A DNA stretch of 6,615 nucleotides from Bog-159 sp035308525 (GCA_035308525.1 DATGGM010000170.1:1-6615); one strand, 5' to 3'; shown: positions 1 to 5,861, counted from the first letter of the stretch. Notes: a model not told the origin generated them from the sequence alone. Numbers and translations: made by a program.

Positions 1-716
1 TGATCGCCCTGATCCCGCACATCGTGCGCCGGCCCGACTACAGCGATGAAGAGCTGCGTAGCGTGGCGGTCGGCAACGCCACAGTCGTGAAACTGAATTA
101 CAAGCCGCAGCCCCCCGGCCCCGATCAGGCGCCCAAGGGCGCCGCGCCCGCGCCTCCCGGAACGCCGTCCAACCCATTGGTCACGCCCCCGGCCGCCGCT
201 AATCCTCCCGCCGAGCAGCCGGCCGCCGCGCCCCCGCCGCAGGCCACCGCGCCTCCGTCCCCTGCGCCGCCGCCGCCCGCTCCCGCCGCCGCGCCCCAGA
301 CCACCGCCCAGGTCTCTTTTGTGCCTGGCCAGATCCAGACCACTCTCGGCGGATCGTTTAATGTAAGCCTGGTGATCGCCAACGCCACCGACCTGTTCTC
401 CGCGCCTTTGCAGATCAAGTACGACCCCAAGGCGCTTAAGTTGAACGATGTGACCCAAGGCAACTTACTGTCGAGCGACGGCCAGCAGGTGACTTTCACC
501 AAGAACATCCTCAACGACACCGGCGAGGCTGACATCACCCTGAATCGCTTGCCCGGCACCGGCGGCGTTACCGGTTCCGGCATGCTGGTTACCCTGTCGT
601 TCACCACCCTGGGGCGGGGCAGTAGCGCCGTGACCGCGCCGGCCTTCAGCCCCAGCAACTCGCAAGGGCAGCCGGTCTCCAATTCTTCCCCGCTGCTGAC
701 CGTCAATGTGATGTGA
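1..716 (+). CDS. Secretin (GspD/PilQ-like), C-terminal part with cohesin-like domain; 5' end outside window
   Basis: This is the 3' part of a larger gene; the reading frame is open from base 3 to the TGA at 714-716. The first visible residues, IALIPHIVRRPD, resemble the last strands of the secretin core, the outer-membrane ring of type II secretion and type IV pilus machines. A short conserved-looking stretch follows, then a linker made almost wholly of Pro and Ala (about bases 105-308). A beta-rich module of about 130 residues comes next (bases 312-713), beginning VSFVPGQIQTTLGGSFNVSL. Its pattern of alternating hydrophobic strands, an early SFNVSLVIAN-type strand, YDPKALKL and a late GSGMLVTLSFTT strand fits the cohesin / carbohydrate-binding-module-like fold. 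Secretins with this tail are known from acidobacterial annotation. Two pilin-like genes follow at once, supporting a secretion or pilus operon. The secretin call rests on a short remnant plus context; the cohesin call is by pattern only. An alternative is another envelope protein carrying a cohesin domain. Confidence 0.72.
   Translation, partial: IALIPHIVRRPDYSDEELRSVAVGNATVVKLNYKPQPPGPDQAPKGAAPAPPGTPSNPLVTPPAAANPPAEQPAAAPPPQATAPPSPAPPPPAPAAAPQTTAQVSFVPGQIQTTLGGSFNVSLVIANATDLFSAPLQIKYDPKALKLNDVTQGNLLSSDGQQVTFTKNILNDTGEADITLNRLPGTGGVTGSGMLVTLSFTTLGRGSSAVTAPAFSPSNSQGQPVSNSSPLLTVNVM
105..308 (+). other. Pro/Ala-rich low-complexity linker within the secretin gene
   Basis: About 68 codons encode a run dominated by Pro and Ala, with a few Gln, Thr, Ser and Gly and almost no charged residues. 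The DNA is correspondingly C-rich. Such segments are usually extended and flexible. Here it joins the secretin-like core to the C-terminal cohesin-like domain, so that domain is probably tethered at a distance from the ring. Confidence 0.8.
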
Positions 717-718
717 GG
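715..718 (+). promoter_or_regulatory. Ribosome binding site deciding the start of the first pilin gene
   Basis: GAGG overlaps the secretin stop codon and lies 6 nt before the GTG at 725. An in-frame GTG at 713 has no Shine-Dalgarno sequence upstream and would place the start ahead of this site, so 725 is preferred. Confidence 0.65.
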
Positions 719-724
719 ACCTCC

Positions 725-1189
725 GTGCGACGCAGGAATCAGAGAGGATTGACGCTGGTAGAGCTCATCGTGGCTTTTACCATCATGCTCATCCTGACCA
801 CCATGGCGGTGCCGCTGGCGCGCTCCCGCGTCCGGACCGAGCGCGAAAGGGAATTGCGCATCGCCGAGCGGGAAATCCGCACCGCCATCGACAAATACAA
901 AGACTACGCCGATGCCGGATATCTCGGACAGCAGAAGCTGGATTCCGATAACTACCCGGAAAAACTGGAAGTCCTCGTGGAGGGCGTGAAATTACAAGGC
1001 CAGGTGGACAAGAAGATCCGCTTTCTGAGACGCATTCCCAAGGACCCCTTCACCAACTCCACCGACTGGGGCATGCGCAGCACCCGCGACGATCCTACCT
1101 CCAACAGTTGGGGCGGGCAGAATGTCTTCGATGTCTACACCAAGACCACCGAAAAGGCGCCTGATGGAACCAATTACTCGGACTGGTAA
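725..1189 (+). CDS. GspG-like pseudopilin / prepilin-type protein (first of two)
   Basis: The 154-residue product is a class-A prepilin. A short basic leader, MRRRNQRG, is followed by LTLVELIVAF, so prepilin peptidase should cut after Gly8. The mature protein then has Glu at position 5 and Pro at position 22, as in type IV pilins and type II secretion pseudopilins. Residues 9-30 form the hydrophobic helix, which continues as a charged amphipathic helix (about 36-62). The C-terminal half contains RRIPKDPF (102-109), like the conserved Asp-Pro region of GspG, and ends NYSDW, recalling the GspG C-terminal calcium-loop region. The GTG start at 725 is chosen for its GAGG site. The gene starts 8 bp after the secretin stop and overlaps the next pilin gene by 26 bp, so it is almost certainly co-transcribed with both. 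It could be the major pseudopilin or a minor one; the sequence does not settle this. Confidence 0.88.
   Translation: MRRRNQRGLTLVELIVAFTIMLILTTMAVPLARSRVRTERERELRIAEREIRTAIDKYKDYADAGYLGQQKLDSDNYPEKLEVLVEGVKLQGQVDKKIRFLRRIPKDPFTNSTDWGMRSTRDDPTSNSWGGQNVFDVYTKTTEKAPDGTNYSDW
1152..1157 (+). promoter_or_regulatory. Ribosome binding site deciding the start of the second pilin gene
   Basis: AAAAGG inside the end of the first pilin gene lies 6 nt before the ATG at 1164. The earlier in-frame ATGs at 1122 and 1131 would lengthen the leader to 31 or 28 residues and have no comparable site. Confidence 0.5.
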
Positions 1190-1586
1190 AAACACAAATC
1201 TGCGCCGGCGCGGCTTCACCATGGTGGAGTTGATGATCGTCATGGCGATCATCGTCATCCTGATTTCCATCGCCATTCCGCAATATCAAAAAGCCATCGT
1301 CCGGGCGAAGGAAACCGTGCTCCACAACAACCTGTTCACCCTGCGGCAGGTCATCGACGAGTACACCTACGACAAGAAGAAAGCTCCGCAATCCCTCCAG
1401 GATCTGGTGGCCGCCGGCTATCTGCGCGACATCCCCATCGACCCCATGACGGGAAACAATCAGTCCTGGCACACCATCATGGAAGACGCCCTGCAAAGCG
1501 TCGACCAGACCGAACCGGGCATTTTCGACGTGAAAAGCGGATCGGATAAAACCGGTCTGGACGGCACCCCTTACGCCGACTGGTGA
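1164..1586 (+). CDS. GspG-like pseudopilin / prepilin-type protein (second of two)
   Basis: The 140-residue product is a second prepilin. With the ATG at 1164 the leader is 17 residues, ends in RRRG, and is followed by FTMVELMIVMAIIVILISIA. Mature residue 1 is Phe, Glu is at +5 and Pro at +22, all canonical. A charged helix follows (about 41-72), then SLQDLVAAGYLRDIPIDPMTG (77-97), a very GspG/PilA-like block in which a short helix leads to the Asp-Pro turn. The C-terminus, FDVKSGSDKTGLDGTPYADW, resembles the GspG loop that binds calcium through Asp residues. The gene overlaps the preceding pilin gene by 26 bp, so translation is probably coupled. It ends 6 bp before the stop codon of the converging propeller gene. 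Its match to GspG is better than that of its neighbour, so it is the stronger candidate for a major pseudopilin. Confidence 0.9.
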   Translation: MEPITRTGKNTNLRRRGFTMVELMIVMAIIVILISIAIPQYQKAIVRAKETVLHNNLFTLRQVIDEYTYDKKKAPQSLQDLVAAGYLRDIPIDPMTGNNQSWHTIMEDALQSVDQTEPGIFDVKSGSDKTGLDGTPYADW

Positions 1587-1592
1587 GCCGCC

Positions 1593-3251
1593 TTACTCCC
1601 GCTCCTCGACCTTCAAAAACTGATCCGCCTTTACATCCGTCAGCCGCTGCCCCCCCCCGCGCGGCCAGCGGATCTCAATCGAGCTGATCTTAGTTTCCGG
1701 CCCCAGCCCGAAATGCACCCGCTTGTCGCTGGATGACATCAGCCCCACACTGATCGTCACCCGGCCGTACAGCACCCGTCCCGCCGCCGTCGTAACCTTC
1801 ACCGTGGCTCCCACGGCATCCCGTCCGCTCGACCGTCCCGTCAGCTCCAGCACCAGCCAGTGATTCCCGTTATCCGCTGAATTCAACAGAATGCGCGGCG
1901 CCTCGTTGAGCGACGTCACCACCACATCCGGGAAGCCGTCGTTGTTCAGATCCCCAAACGCCGACCCGCGTTGATATCCCGTGCGCAGGAAATCCTTCCC
2001 CATCTCCGCCGACACATCCTCGAACCGCTTCCCGCCCACGTTCTGAAACATGGTGTCGTGCTGCCGCCCCGCCGGGTCGATATTCTCGATGTCTCCGTTG
2101 GCGGAGTACAAATCCTTCCATCCGTCGTTGTCGTAATCGATGAATCCCATGCCCCATCCCGAAAGCGGCGCGCTGAGCTGCCGCAGCCTGGTTTCGAGCG
2201 AGACGTATTGGAAGGCATCGCCGCGGTTCCGGAACAGTCCCCAGACCTGCCCCATCAGGTTGTTGTAAACAATATCCACGCGGCCGTCGTTATCGTAGTC
2301 CTGCGCATCGCTGCCCATCGATGAAACGGCTTTGGCGCCCTCGTCGTAGGCCACGCCCCATTGCAACGCCTGGTCTGCGAACGTGCCGTCGTGGTTGTTG
2401 ATGAACAGCGAATTGGCTTCCGTGTCGTTGGCGATGAAAACATCCAGCCACCCGTCGCCGTTGAAATCCGCGATCGAGATCCCCATCCCTTTTCCCGGCG
2501 CGCGCCCCATCCCGGATTTCTCCGTGACATCCTCGAACTTGCCGTGCCCCAGGTTGTGGTAAAGCCGCGGCGGCACGCTGGGCGAGTAGAGCCGTGGATC
2601 GCAGTAGTAATCCACGCCCTCCGCGGTGCACCGGTGATCGGTCCGCGGATTCCACACCGTGTAGTTGGCTACGATCAGGTCCGGCCGCCCGTCCCGGTCG
2701 TAATCGAACCACGCCGCTCCCACGCTGATGGTGCCCGCCGGCTTCGTGATCCCCGATTCCCGTGTCACATCCGTGAACGTGCCATTCCCATTGTTGTGGT
2801 ACAGCGCATTTCGCCCCGCGCTGCACACGAACAGGTCTTCGTATCCGTCGTCGTCGTAGTCCCCTGCCGCGACCCCGAAGTTATAATCCAGATTCTCGCC
2901 CGCCAGGCCCGCCTTTCGCGTCACATCCTCGAAGGTGCCGTCTCCTTTATTGCGCAGCAGGCAGTTATAGAACTGCGGGCCGCTCTTCTTCAGATCCGGC
3001 AGCTTCGCTCCGTTGGTGAAGAAGATATCCAGCTTGCCGTCGTTGTCGAAGTCGAATACCGCCACCCCGCCGCACAGCGGCTGCGGAAAGTATTTGCGCG
3101 GCGATAAGTCGTTATGTGTGACGTATGCGAACTTCGACCGCGGCGCAATGTCGGTGAAGTGCGGGCGCTTTTGCGCGGTGGACCCCGGCGCCGCCACCCA
3201 GACTACGCAGCCGACCCCGCACAAAGCCGCCAACCACACCCGGCCCGTCAT
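1593..3251 (-). CDS. Secreted seven-repeat FG-GAP/VCBS propeller protein with C-terminal ASPIC/UnbV domain (CRTAC1-like)
   Basis: The 552-residue product starts with a Sec signal peptide (about 1-26, likely cut after GSTA). Seven Asp-rich repeats follow, each of the form hydrophobic-D-x-(D/N)-x-D-G-x-x-D-hydrophobic: FDFDNDGKLD (66-75), GDYDDDGYED (130-139), FDYDRDGRPD (182-191), ADFNGDGWLD (261-270), QDYDNDGRVD (317-326), IDYDNDGWKD (371-380) and GDLNNDGFPD (433-442). These are calcium-binding FG-GAP/VCBS motifs, and seven of them suit a seven-bladed beta-propeller. Residues about 464-548 form the ASPIC/UnbV domain, with GRDAVGATVKV, VHFGLG and IEIRWP. An insertion between blades 3 and 4 carries Cys208 and Cys217, which could form a disulfide outside the cytoplasm. 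The ATG directly abuts the TAG of the upstream TPR gene, and no strong Shine-Dalgarno site is visible, so translation is probably coupled. The biochemical role of this family in bacteria is unknown; adhesion or ligand binding is only a guess. Confidence 0.92.
   Translation of the reverse strand: MTGRVWLAALCGVGCVVWVAAPGSTAQKRPHFTDIAPRSKFAYVTHNDLSPRKYFPQPLCGGVAVFDFDNDGKLDIFFTNGAKLPDLKKSGPQFYNCLLRNKGDGTFEDVTRKAGLAGENLDYNFGVAAGDYDDDGYEDLFVCSAGRNALYHNNGNGTFTDVTRESGITKPAGTISVGAAWFDYDRDGRPDLIVANYTVWNPRTDHRCTAEGVDYYCDPRLYSPSVPPRLYHNLGHGKFEDVTEKSGMGRAPGKGMGISIADFNGDGWLDVFIANDTEANSLFINNHDGTFADQALQWGVAYDEGAKAVSSMGSDAQDYDNDGRVDIVYNNLMGQVWGLFRNRGDAFQYVSLETRLRQLSAPLSGWGMGFIDYDNDGWKDLYSANGDIENIDPAGRQHDTMFQNVGGKRFEDVSAEMGKDFLRTGYQRGSAFGDLNNDGFPDVVVTSLNEAPRILLNSADNGNHWLVLELTGRSSGRDAVGATVKVTTAAGRVLYGRVTISVGLMSSSDKRVHFGLGPETKISSIEIRWPRGGGQRLTDVKADQFLKVEERE
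1650..1658 (-). repeat. Nine-base G homopolymer within the propeller gene
   Basis: Nine consecutive C on the + strand are G on the coding strand. They encode Gly-Gly-Gly (codons GGG GGG GGG) just after the IRWP motif of the ASPIC/UnbV domain. Runs of this length are prone to slippage; a change of one base would alter about the last 20 residues. Confidence 0.9.
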
Positions 3252-4214
3252 CTATTTATGACTGTCGTCCGCGCCCGAGATGTTCTTGTGCAGCGCCTTG
3301 GTGTTCGCGTTGATCTTGTCTGAGGTGCTCTTCTGCAGCCCGAATTCGCGCGCGGCATCCTCTTTGCGTCCCATGCGCTGATACGCGGTTGCCAGCGCGA
3401 AATGCATGGTCGGATTATCCGGCGCCAGGCGCGTGGCGGCTTCCAGCGGCGCCACCGATTCCGCCGTCTTGCCGGAATCCAGCAGCGCCCGCCCTTCGCC
3501 GAACTGCGCCTCCGCAAAGGCCGGCGCCAGCTTCGTCGCGCGCGAAAAATGTTCCACCGCTTCCGGCAGGTTCTCCGCCCGGCGCGCCATCTCGCCCAGA
3601 TAATACTCCGCGCCGGCGTTTGTCGGATCGATCTTCAGCTCCTCTTCGAACTCTTTGCGCGCGTCACCCTCGCTGCCGGCTTCGCCCGCATGATCCAGGA
3701 GCAGGCCGCCGATGCGATAGTGAATCCCCGGCGTTCCGGGCGCCTTCTGCAGCAGAACGCGATATTCCCCGATCGCCTTTTTCGCATCGCCGGTCTTCTC
3801 GAAGTTCTCGGCGTTCAGCCTCAAAACCTCGGCCGAATCCGGCGCCACCTTCATCAATTGTTCCGAATTGCGGTAAGCCAGGTCCGAATACATGTGGACT
3901 GCCAGAAATAGAATATCGGGATCATTGGGAAACTCCTGCTGCAAGTGCGAGAGAAAGGTGGTGGCTTCGCCCTGCCGGTCCAGCAGCATGGAGCAGCGCA
4001 CGCCGAATTTGCCGGTCAAACGCCGCGTATCTTTATCCGTGGACTCCTTGGCCGCCTGCTTCAGCAGCGGCATCGCTTCATTGCAGCGCCCGGTGAGCGC
4101 CATCTGTACCGCGCGCTCGGCCAGCGTAGGCTGCTGCTGCTGGCCATCCGCCGCCGCGCCGCAGACCGCCAGTGCGATGCCCGTCCAAAATATCCTTGTA
4201 GCTCTACCCTGCAT
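3252..4214 (-). CDS. Secreted or periplasmic tetratricopeptide-repeat protein
   Basis: The 320-residue product begins with a Sec-type signal peptide (about 1-24, MQGRATRIFWTGIALAVCGA then AADGQ). The only N-terminal Cys is preceded by Val, which does not make a good lipobox. Behind a Gln-rich joint the protein is helical throughout. TPR-like helix pairs are clearest at about 128-160, 202-232 (AEYYLGEMARRAENLPEAVEHF), 236-266 and 270-296, several ending in the typical Ala-Pro-(Asp/Ala) turn. An earlier, more divergent pair covers about 31-97. The last 25 residues are polar and Lys/Asn-rich. TPR arrays bind other proteins. Its TAG stop abuts the ATG of the propeller gene, and both products are exported, so it may act as partner or assembly factor for the propeller protein; that is inference. 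The start lies 44 bp from the divergent phosphatase gene, and a TAAGAT hexamer on the - strand (4230-4225) lies just upstream. Confidence 0.88.
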   Translation of the reverse strand: MQGRATRIFWTGIALAVCGAAADGQQQQPTLAERAVQMALTGRCNEAMPLLKQAAKESTDKDTRRLTGKFGVRCSMLLDRQGEATTFLSHLQQEFPNDPDILFLAVHMYSDLAYRNSEQLMKVAPDSAEVLRLNAENFEKTGDAKKAIGEYRVLLQKAPGTPGIHYRIGGLLLDHAGEAGSEGDARKEFEEELKIDPTNAGAEYYLGEMARRAENLPEAVEHFSRATKLAPAFAEAQFGEGRALLDSGKTAESVAPLEAATRLAPDNPTMHFALATAYQRMGRKEDAAREFGLQKSTSDKINANTKALHKNISGADDSHK

Positions 4215-4224
4215 TCGTGCCTAC

Positions 4225-4251
4225 ATCTTACCAGGGGCGCACCGTTATAAT
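4225..4251. promoter_or_regulatory. Divergent promoter region with consensus -10 (TATAAT, + strand)
   Basis: The 44-bp gap between the divergent TPR and phosphatase genes contains a perfect TATAAT on the + strand (4246-4251), ending 7 nt before the ATG at 4259. On the - strand the same bases read TATAAC (4249-4244), and a separate TAAGAT lies at 4230-4225. No convincing -35 element was found on either strand. The placement predicts a + strand transcript starting at or within a base or two of the ATG. Confidence 0.5.
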
Positions 4252-4258
4252 CACACCA

Positions 4259-5476
4259 ATGGACCGCCCTCCCGCTCCGTACATTCGTCTCCACGCGGTC
4301 AACATCTTCGTGCGCGATCAGGAGCGCAGCCTCCGCTTCTACGTCGATCAGCTCGGCTTCGACGTGGCCTTTGATGCCAGGATGCAGTCCGGCGAGCGCT
4401 GGGTGGCCGTCTCTCCTCCCGACGGCAGCGCCGTGCTCGCGCTGGTGGCCCCCAAGCCCGACTCCCGCGAGCACAAACTGATCGGCCGCGCCACCCAAAT
4501 CGTCTTCATGGCCGAAGACGTGCTCGCCACATATCACCAGTGGCGCGCCCGCGGCGTCCAGTTCTCCCGCGTGCCGCGATTGTGGCGCGTCAAGATTGGT
4601 GCGCCGGGCGAAGCGCCCGCCTGGGGCGGAGTGTTCACGCGTTTCAAGGACTTGGATGGAAACTCGTTCGCCCTGATGGGCATCGACGTTTTCACCCGTC
4701 AACTGGAAGAACAGCGCCGCGTGGCGGCTGCCAGGGCTGAAACCGAACGGCGCGCCGCGCAGGAAGTGGAAATCGCCAAGCAGGTGCAGGCCCGTCTCTT
4801 TCCGCAGATGCGCCCGGCCCTGAAGACCCTCGAATACGCCGGCATCTGCATTCAGGCGCGCCAGGTCGGTGGCGATTATTACGACTTCCTCGATCTGGGC
4901 CGCGAACGCCTGGGCCTGGTGATCGGCGATATCGCGGGCAAAGGCATGGCGGCTGCGCTTCTGATGGCCAACCTCCAGGCCAACCTGCGCAGCCAGTGCG
5001 CGCTGGCCTGGGATCAGCCCCAGAGCTTCCTGCGGTCGGTCAACCAGCTCTTCTATGAGAACACCGTCCCCAGCGCTTATGCCACCTTGTTCTACGCCGA
5101 GTATCAGGACCGTGTACGCCGCCTGCGCTACGTGAATTGCGGACATCTCTGCGGTCTCCTGCTGCGGCGCGGCGGCAAGGTGGAGCGCCTGGCCTCCACC
5201 TGCACCGTGCTGGGACTCTTCGAGGAATGGGACTGTGCCATCGGCGAATGCCGTCTCCATCGCGGCGATATGCTGGCGCTCTACACCGACGGCATCACCG
5301 AAGCTCTCAATGCCAAAGGGGAAGAGTTCGGAGAGGCGCTCCTCGCGCGGGCCCTCGAGCGCCGCCGCGACATGCCTTCCGATCTCCTGGCCGCGTCGAT
5401 CGTCGATGAGGTCCGCCAGTTCAGCACCGGCGAGCAGCACGACGACATTACCCTCATCGTGGCCCGCTGCCCCTGA
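4259..5476 (+). CDS. VOC (glyoxalase-fold) domain fused to SpoIIE/RsbU-type PP2C serine phosphatase
   Basis: The 405-residue product has two domains. Residues about 8-141 form a VOC/glyoxalase-like module: LHAVNIFVRDQERSLRFYVD and LGF open the first half, and FKDLDGNSFALM closes the second. A charged helix (about 145-182) ending IAKQVQARLFPQ is the typical lead-in to SpoIIE-type phosphatases. The PP2C domain (about 190-404) shows VGGDYYDF (203-210), GDIAGKGMAAALLMA (223-237), VNCGHLCGLL (292-301), LALYTDGITEALN (339-351) and QHDDITLIVAR (393-403), with the metal-binding Asp residues D206, D224, D344 and D395/D396 in place. Such enzymes dephosphorylate anti-sigma-factor antagonists (SpoIIAA/RsbV type), so a role in partner-switching control of gene expression is likely. 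No antagonist or anti-sigma gene lies in the window. In the VOC half, the usual metal-ligand His (HHV-type motif) and Glu (DGNxxEL-type motif) positions appear to be Ala13 and Ala138, suggesting a sensor rather than an enzyme. The ATG at 4259 is chosen over a GTG at 4217 because homology begins near residue 8. Confidence 0.93.
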   Translation: MDRPPAPYIRLHAVNIFVRDQERSLRFYVDQLGFDVAFDARMQSGERWVAVSPPDGSAVLALVAPKPDSREHKLIGRATQIVFMAEDVLATYHQWRARGVQFSRVPRLWRVKIGAPGEAPAWGGVFTRFKDLDGNSFALMGIDVFTRQLEEQRRVAAARAETERRAAQEVEIAKQVQARLFPQMRPALKTLEYAGICIQARQVGGDYYDFLDLGRERLGLVIGDIAGKGMAAALLMANLQANLRSQCALAWDQPQSFLRSVNQLFYENTVPSAYATLFYAEYQDRVRRLRYVNCGHLCGLLLRRGGKVERLASTCTVLGLFEEWDCAIGECRLHRGDMLALYTDGITEALNAKGEEFGEALLARALERRRDMPSDLLAASIVDEVRQFSTGEQHDDITLIVARCP

Positions 5477-5483
5477 CCCGCGC

Positions 5484-5489
5484 TAGACT
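5484..5489 (+). promoter_or_regulatory. Possible -10 element (TAGACT) for a leaderless DUF77 transcript
   Basis: TAGACT lies in the 19-bp gap after the phosphatase gene and ends 6 nt before the ATG at 5496. No clear -35 is visible and no useful Shine-Dalgarno site precedes the ATG: GGG at 5490-5492 is too close. The gene may instead, or also, be read through from the phosphatase gene. Confidence 0.35.
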
Positions 5490-5495
5490 GGGCCC

Positions 5496-5795
5496 ATGAA
5501 GGTCATCGCGGATCTGTGCGTGGTCCCCATCGGCGTCGGCGTCTCGGTTTCCAGAGAGGTAGCCGCCTGCGAGCGCGTCCTCGCCGAGGCCGGCTTGAAA
5601 ACCAAACTCCACGCTTACGGCACCAATATCGAAGGCGAATGGGACGACGTCTTCGCCGCTATCAAGCGCTGTCACGAAGTCGTCCACGCCATGGGAGTGC
5701 CCCGCATCACCTCCACCCTGCGCTTCGGCACCCGCACCGACCGCGACCAGCACATGGAAGATAAAGTCCGCAGCGTCCAAGAGAAGCTAGGTTGA
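5496..5795 (+). CDS. MTH1187/YkoF-like thiamine-binding family protein (DUF77)
   Basis: The 99-residue product matches the MTH1187 (DUF77, TIGR00106) family in length and pattern. It opens MKVIADLCVVPIGVGVSVSR, where the family has a first beta strand and a VPIG loop. HAYGTNIEGEWDDVFAAIKR (39-58) is the conserved GT-x-IEGE block. ITSTLRFGTRTDRDQHMEDK (71-90) matches the family's arginine/aspartate region, and the protein ends in a short helix. Members are small ferredoxin-like-fold proteins that form dimers or tetramers; some bind thiamine or related pyrimidines in the cytoplasm, and the physiological role is unsettled. The gene starts 19 bp after the phosphatase gene on the same strand, so it may share its transcript, but nothing in the sequence links the functions. 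About 75 bp of non-coding DNA separate it from the PadR gene. Confidence 0.9.
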   Translation: MKVIADLCVVPIGVGVSVSREVAACERVLAEAGLKTKLHAYGTNIEGEWDDVFAAIKRCHEVVHAMGVPRITSTLRFGTRTDRDQHMEDKVRSVQEKLG

Positions 5796-5816
5796 TTTCT
5801 CGGCTGCTCCGATACC

Positions 5817-5846
5817 TTGACCTTCGACCTATCCGGGATGTATGCT
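5817..5846 (+). promoter_or_regulatory. Sigma-70-type promoter for the PadR-permease operon
   Basis: TTGACC (5817-5822) and TATGCT (5841-5846) are separated by 18 bp and match the -35 and -10 consensus at five and four of six positions. The start of transcription should fall near 5853, giving a leader of about 18 nt that contains the GAGG ribosome binding site. Confidence 0.65.
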
Positions 5847-5861
5847 CAATGGTAGAAGGTT

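Noticed and set aside
125..706. A 193-codon open frame on the - strand opposite the secretin gene
   Set aside because: Its Gly/Ala-rich middle is the complement of the Pro/Ala linker, and the + strand frame is continuous with a recognisable secretin end and cohesin-like domain.
1644..1671. CCGCTG...CAGCGG around the C tract as a terminator for the pilin operon
   Set aside because: The stem is only 6 bp with a loop of 16 nt, no U-tract follows, and it lies inside the propeller coding sequence.
1920..3070. The DxNxDG motifs of the propeller protein as dockerin repeats that might bind the nearby cohesin-like domain
   Set aside because: There are seven motifs spaced about 50-70 residues apart, each followed by a hydrophobic beta strand, which fits FG-GAP/VCBS blades. 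Dockerins have two closely spaced motifs with helices.
2361..3107. A 248-codon open frame on the + strand within the propeller gene
   Set aside because: It lies opposite the Asp-rich repeats; the translated runs of Val, Ile and Arg are simply the complement of the repeated GAC/GAT-rich motif codons. No domain is recognisable.
4143..4214. The TPR protein as a lipoprotein
   Set aside because: The only N-terminal Cys (residue 18) is preceded by Val in LAVC, whereas lipoboxes need a small residue such as Gly, Ala or Ser directly before the Cys.
4217..4258. A GTG at 4217 as an alternative start for the phosphatase gene
   Set aside because: The 14 extra residues show no similarity to a VOC domain and would span the candidate promoter; the ATG at 4259 fits the domain boundary better.
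4061..5440. A 459-codon open frame on the - strand opposite the phosphatase gene
   Set aside because: The + strand frame has clear VOC and PP2C motifs throughout. The - strand frame shows no recognisable domain, is His/Gly/Ala-rich as expected of an antisense frame in GC-rich DNA, and runs into the TPR gene in another frame.
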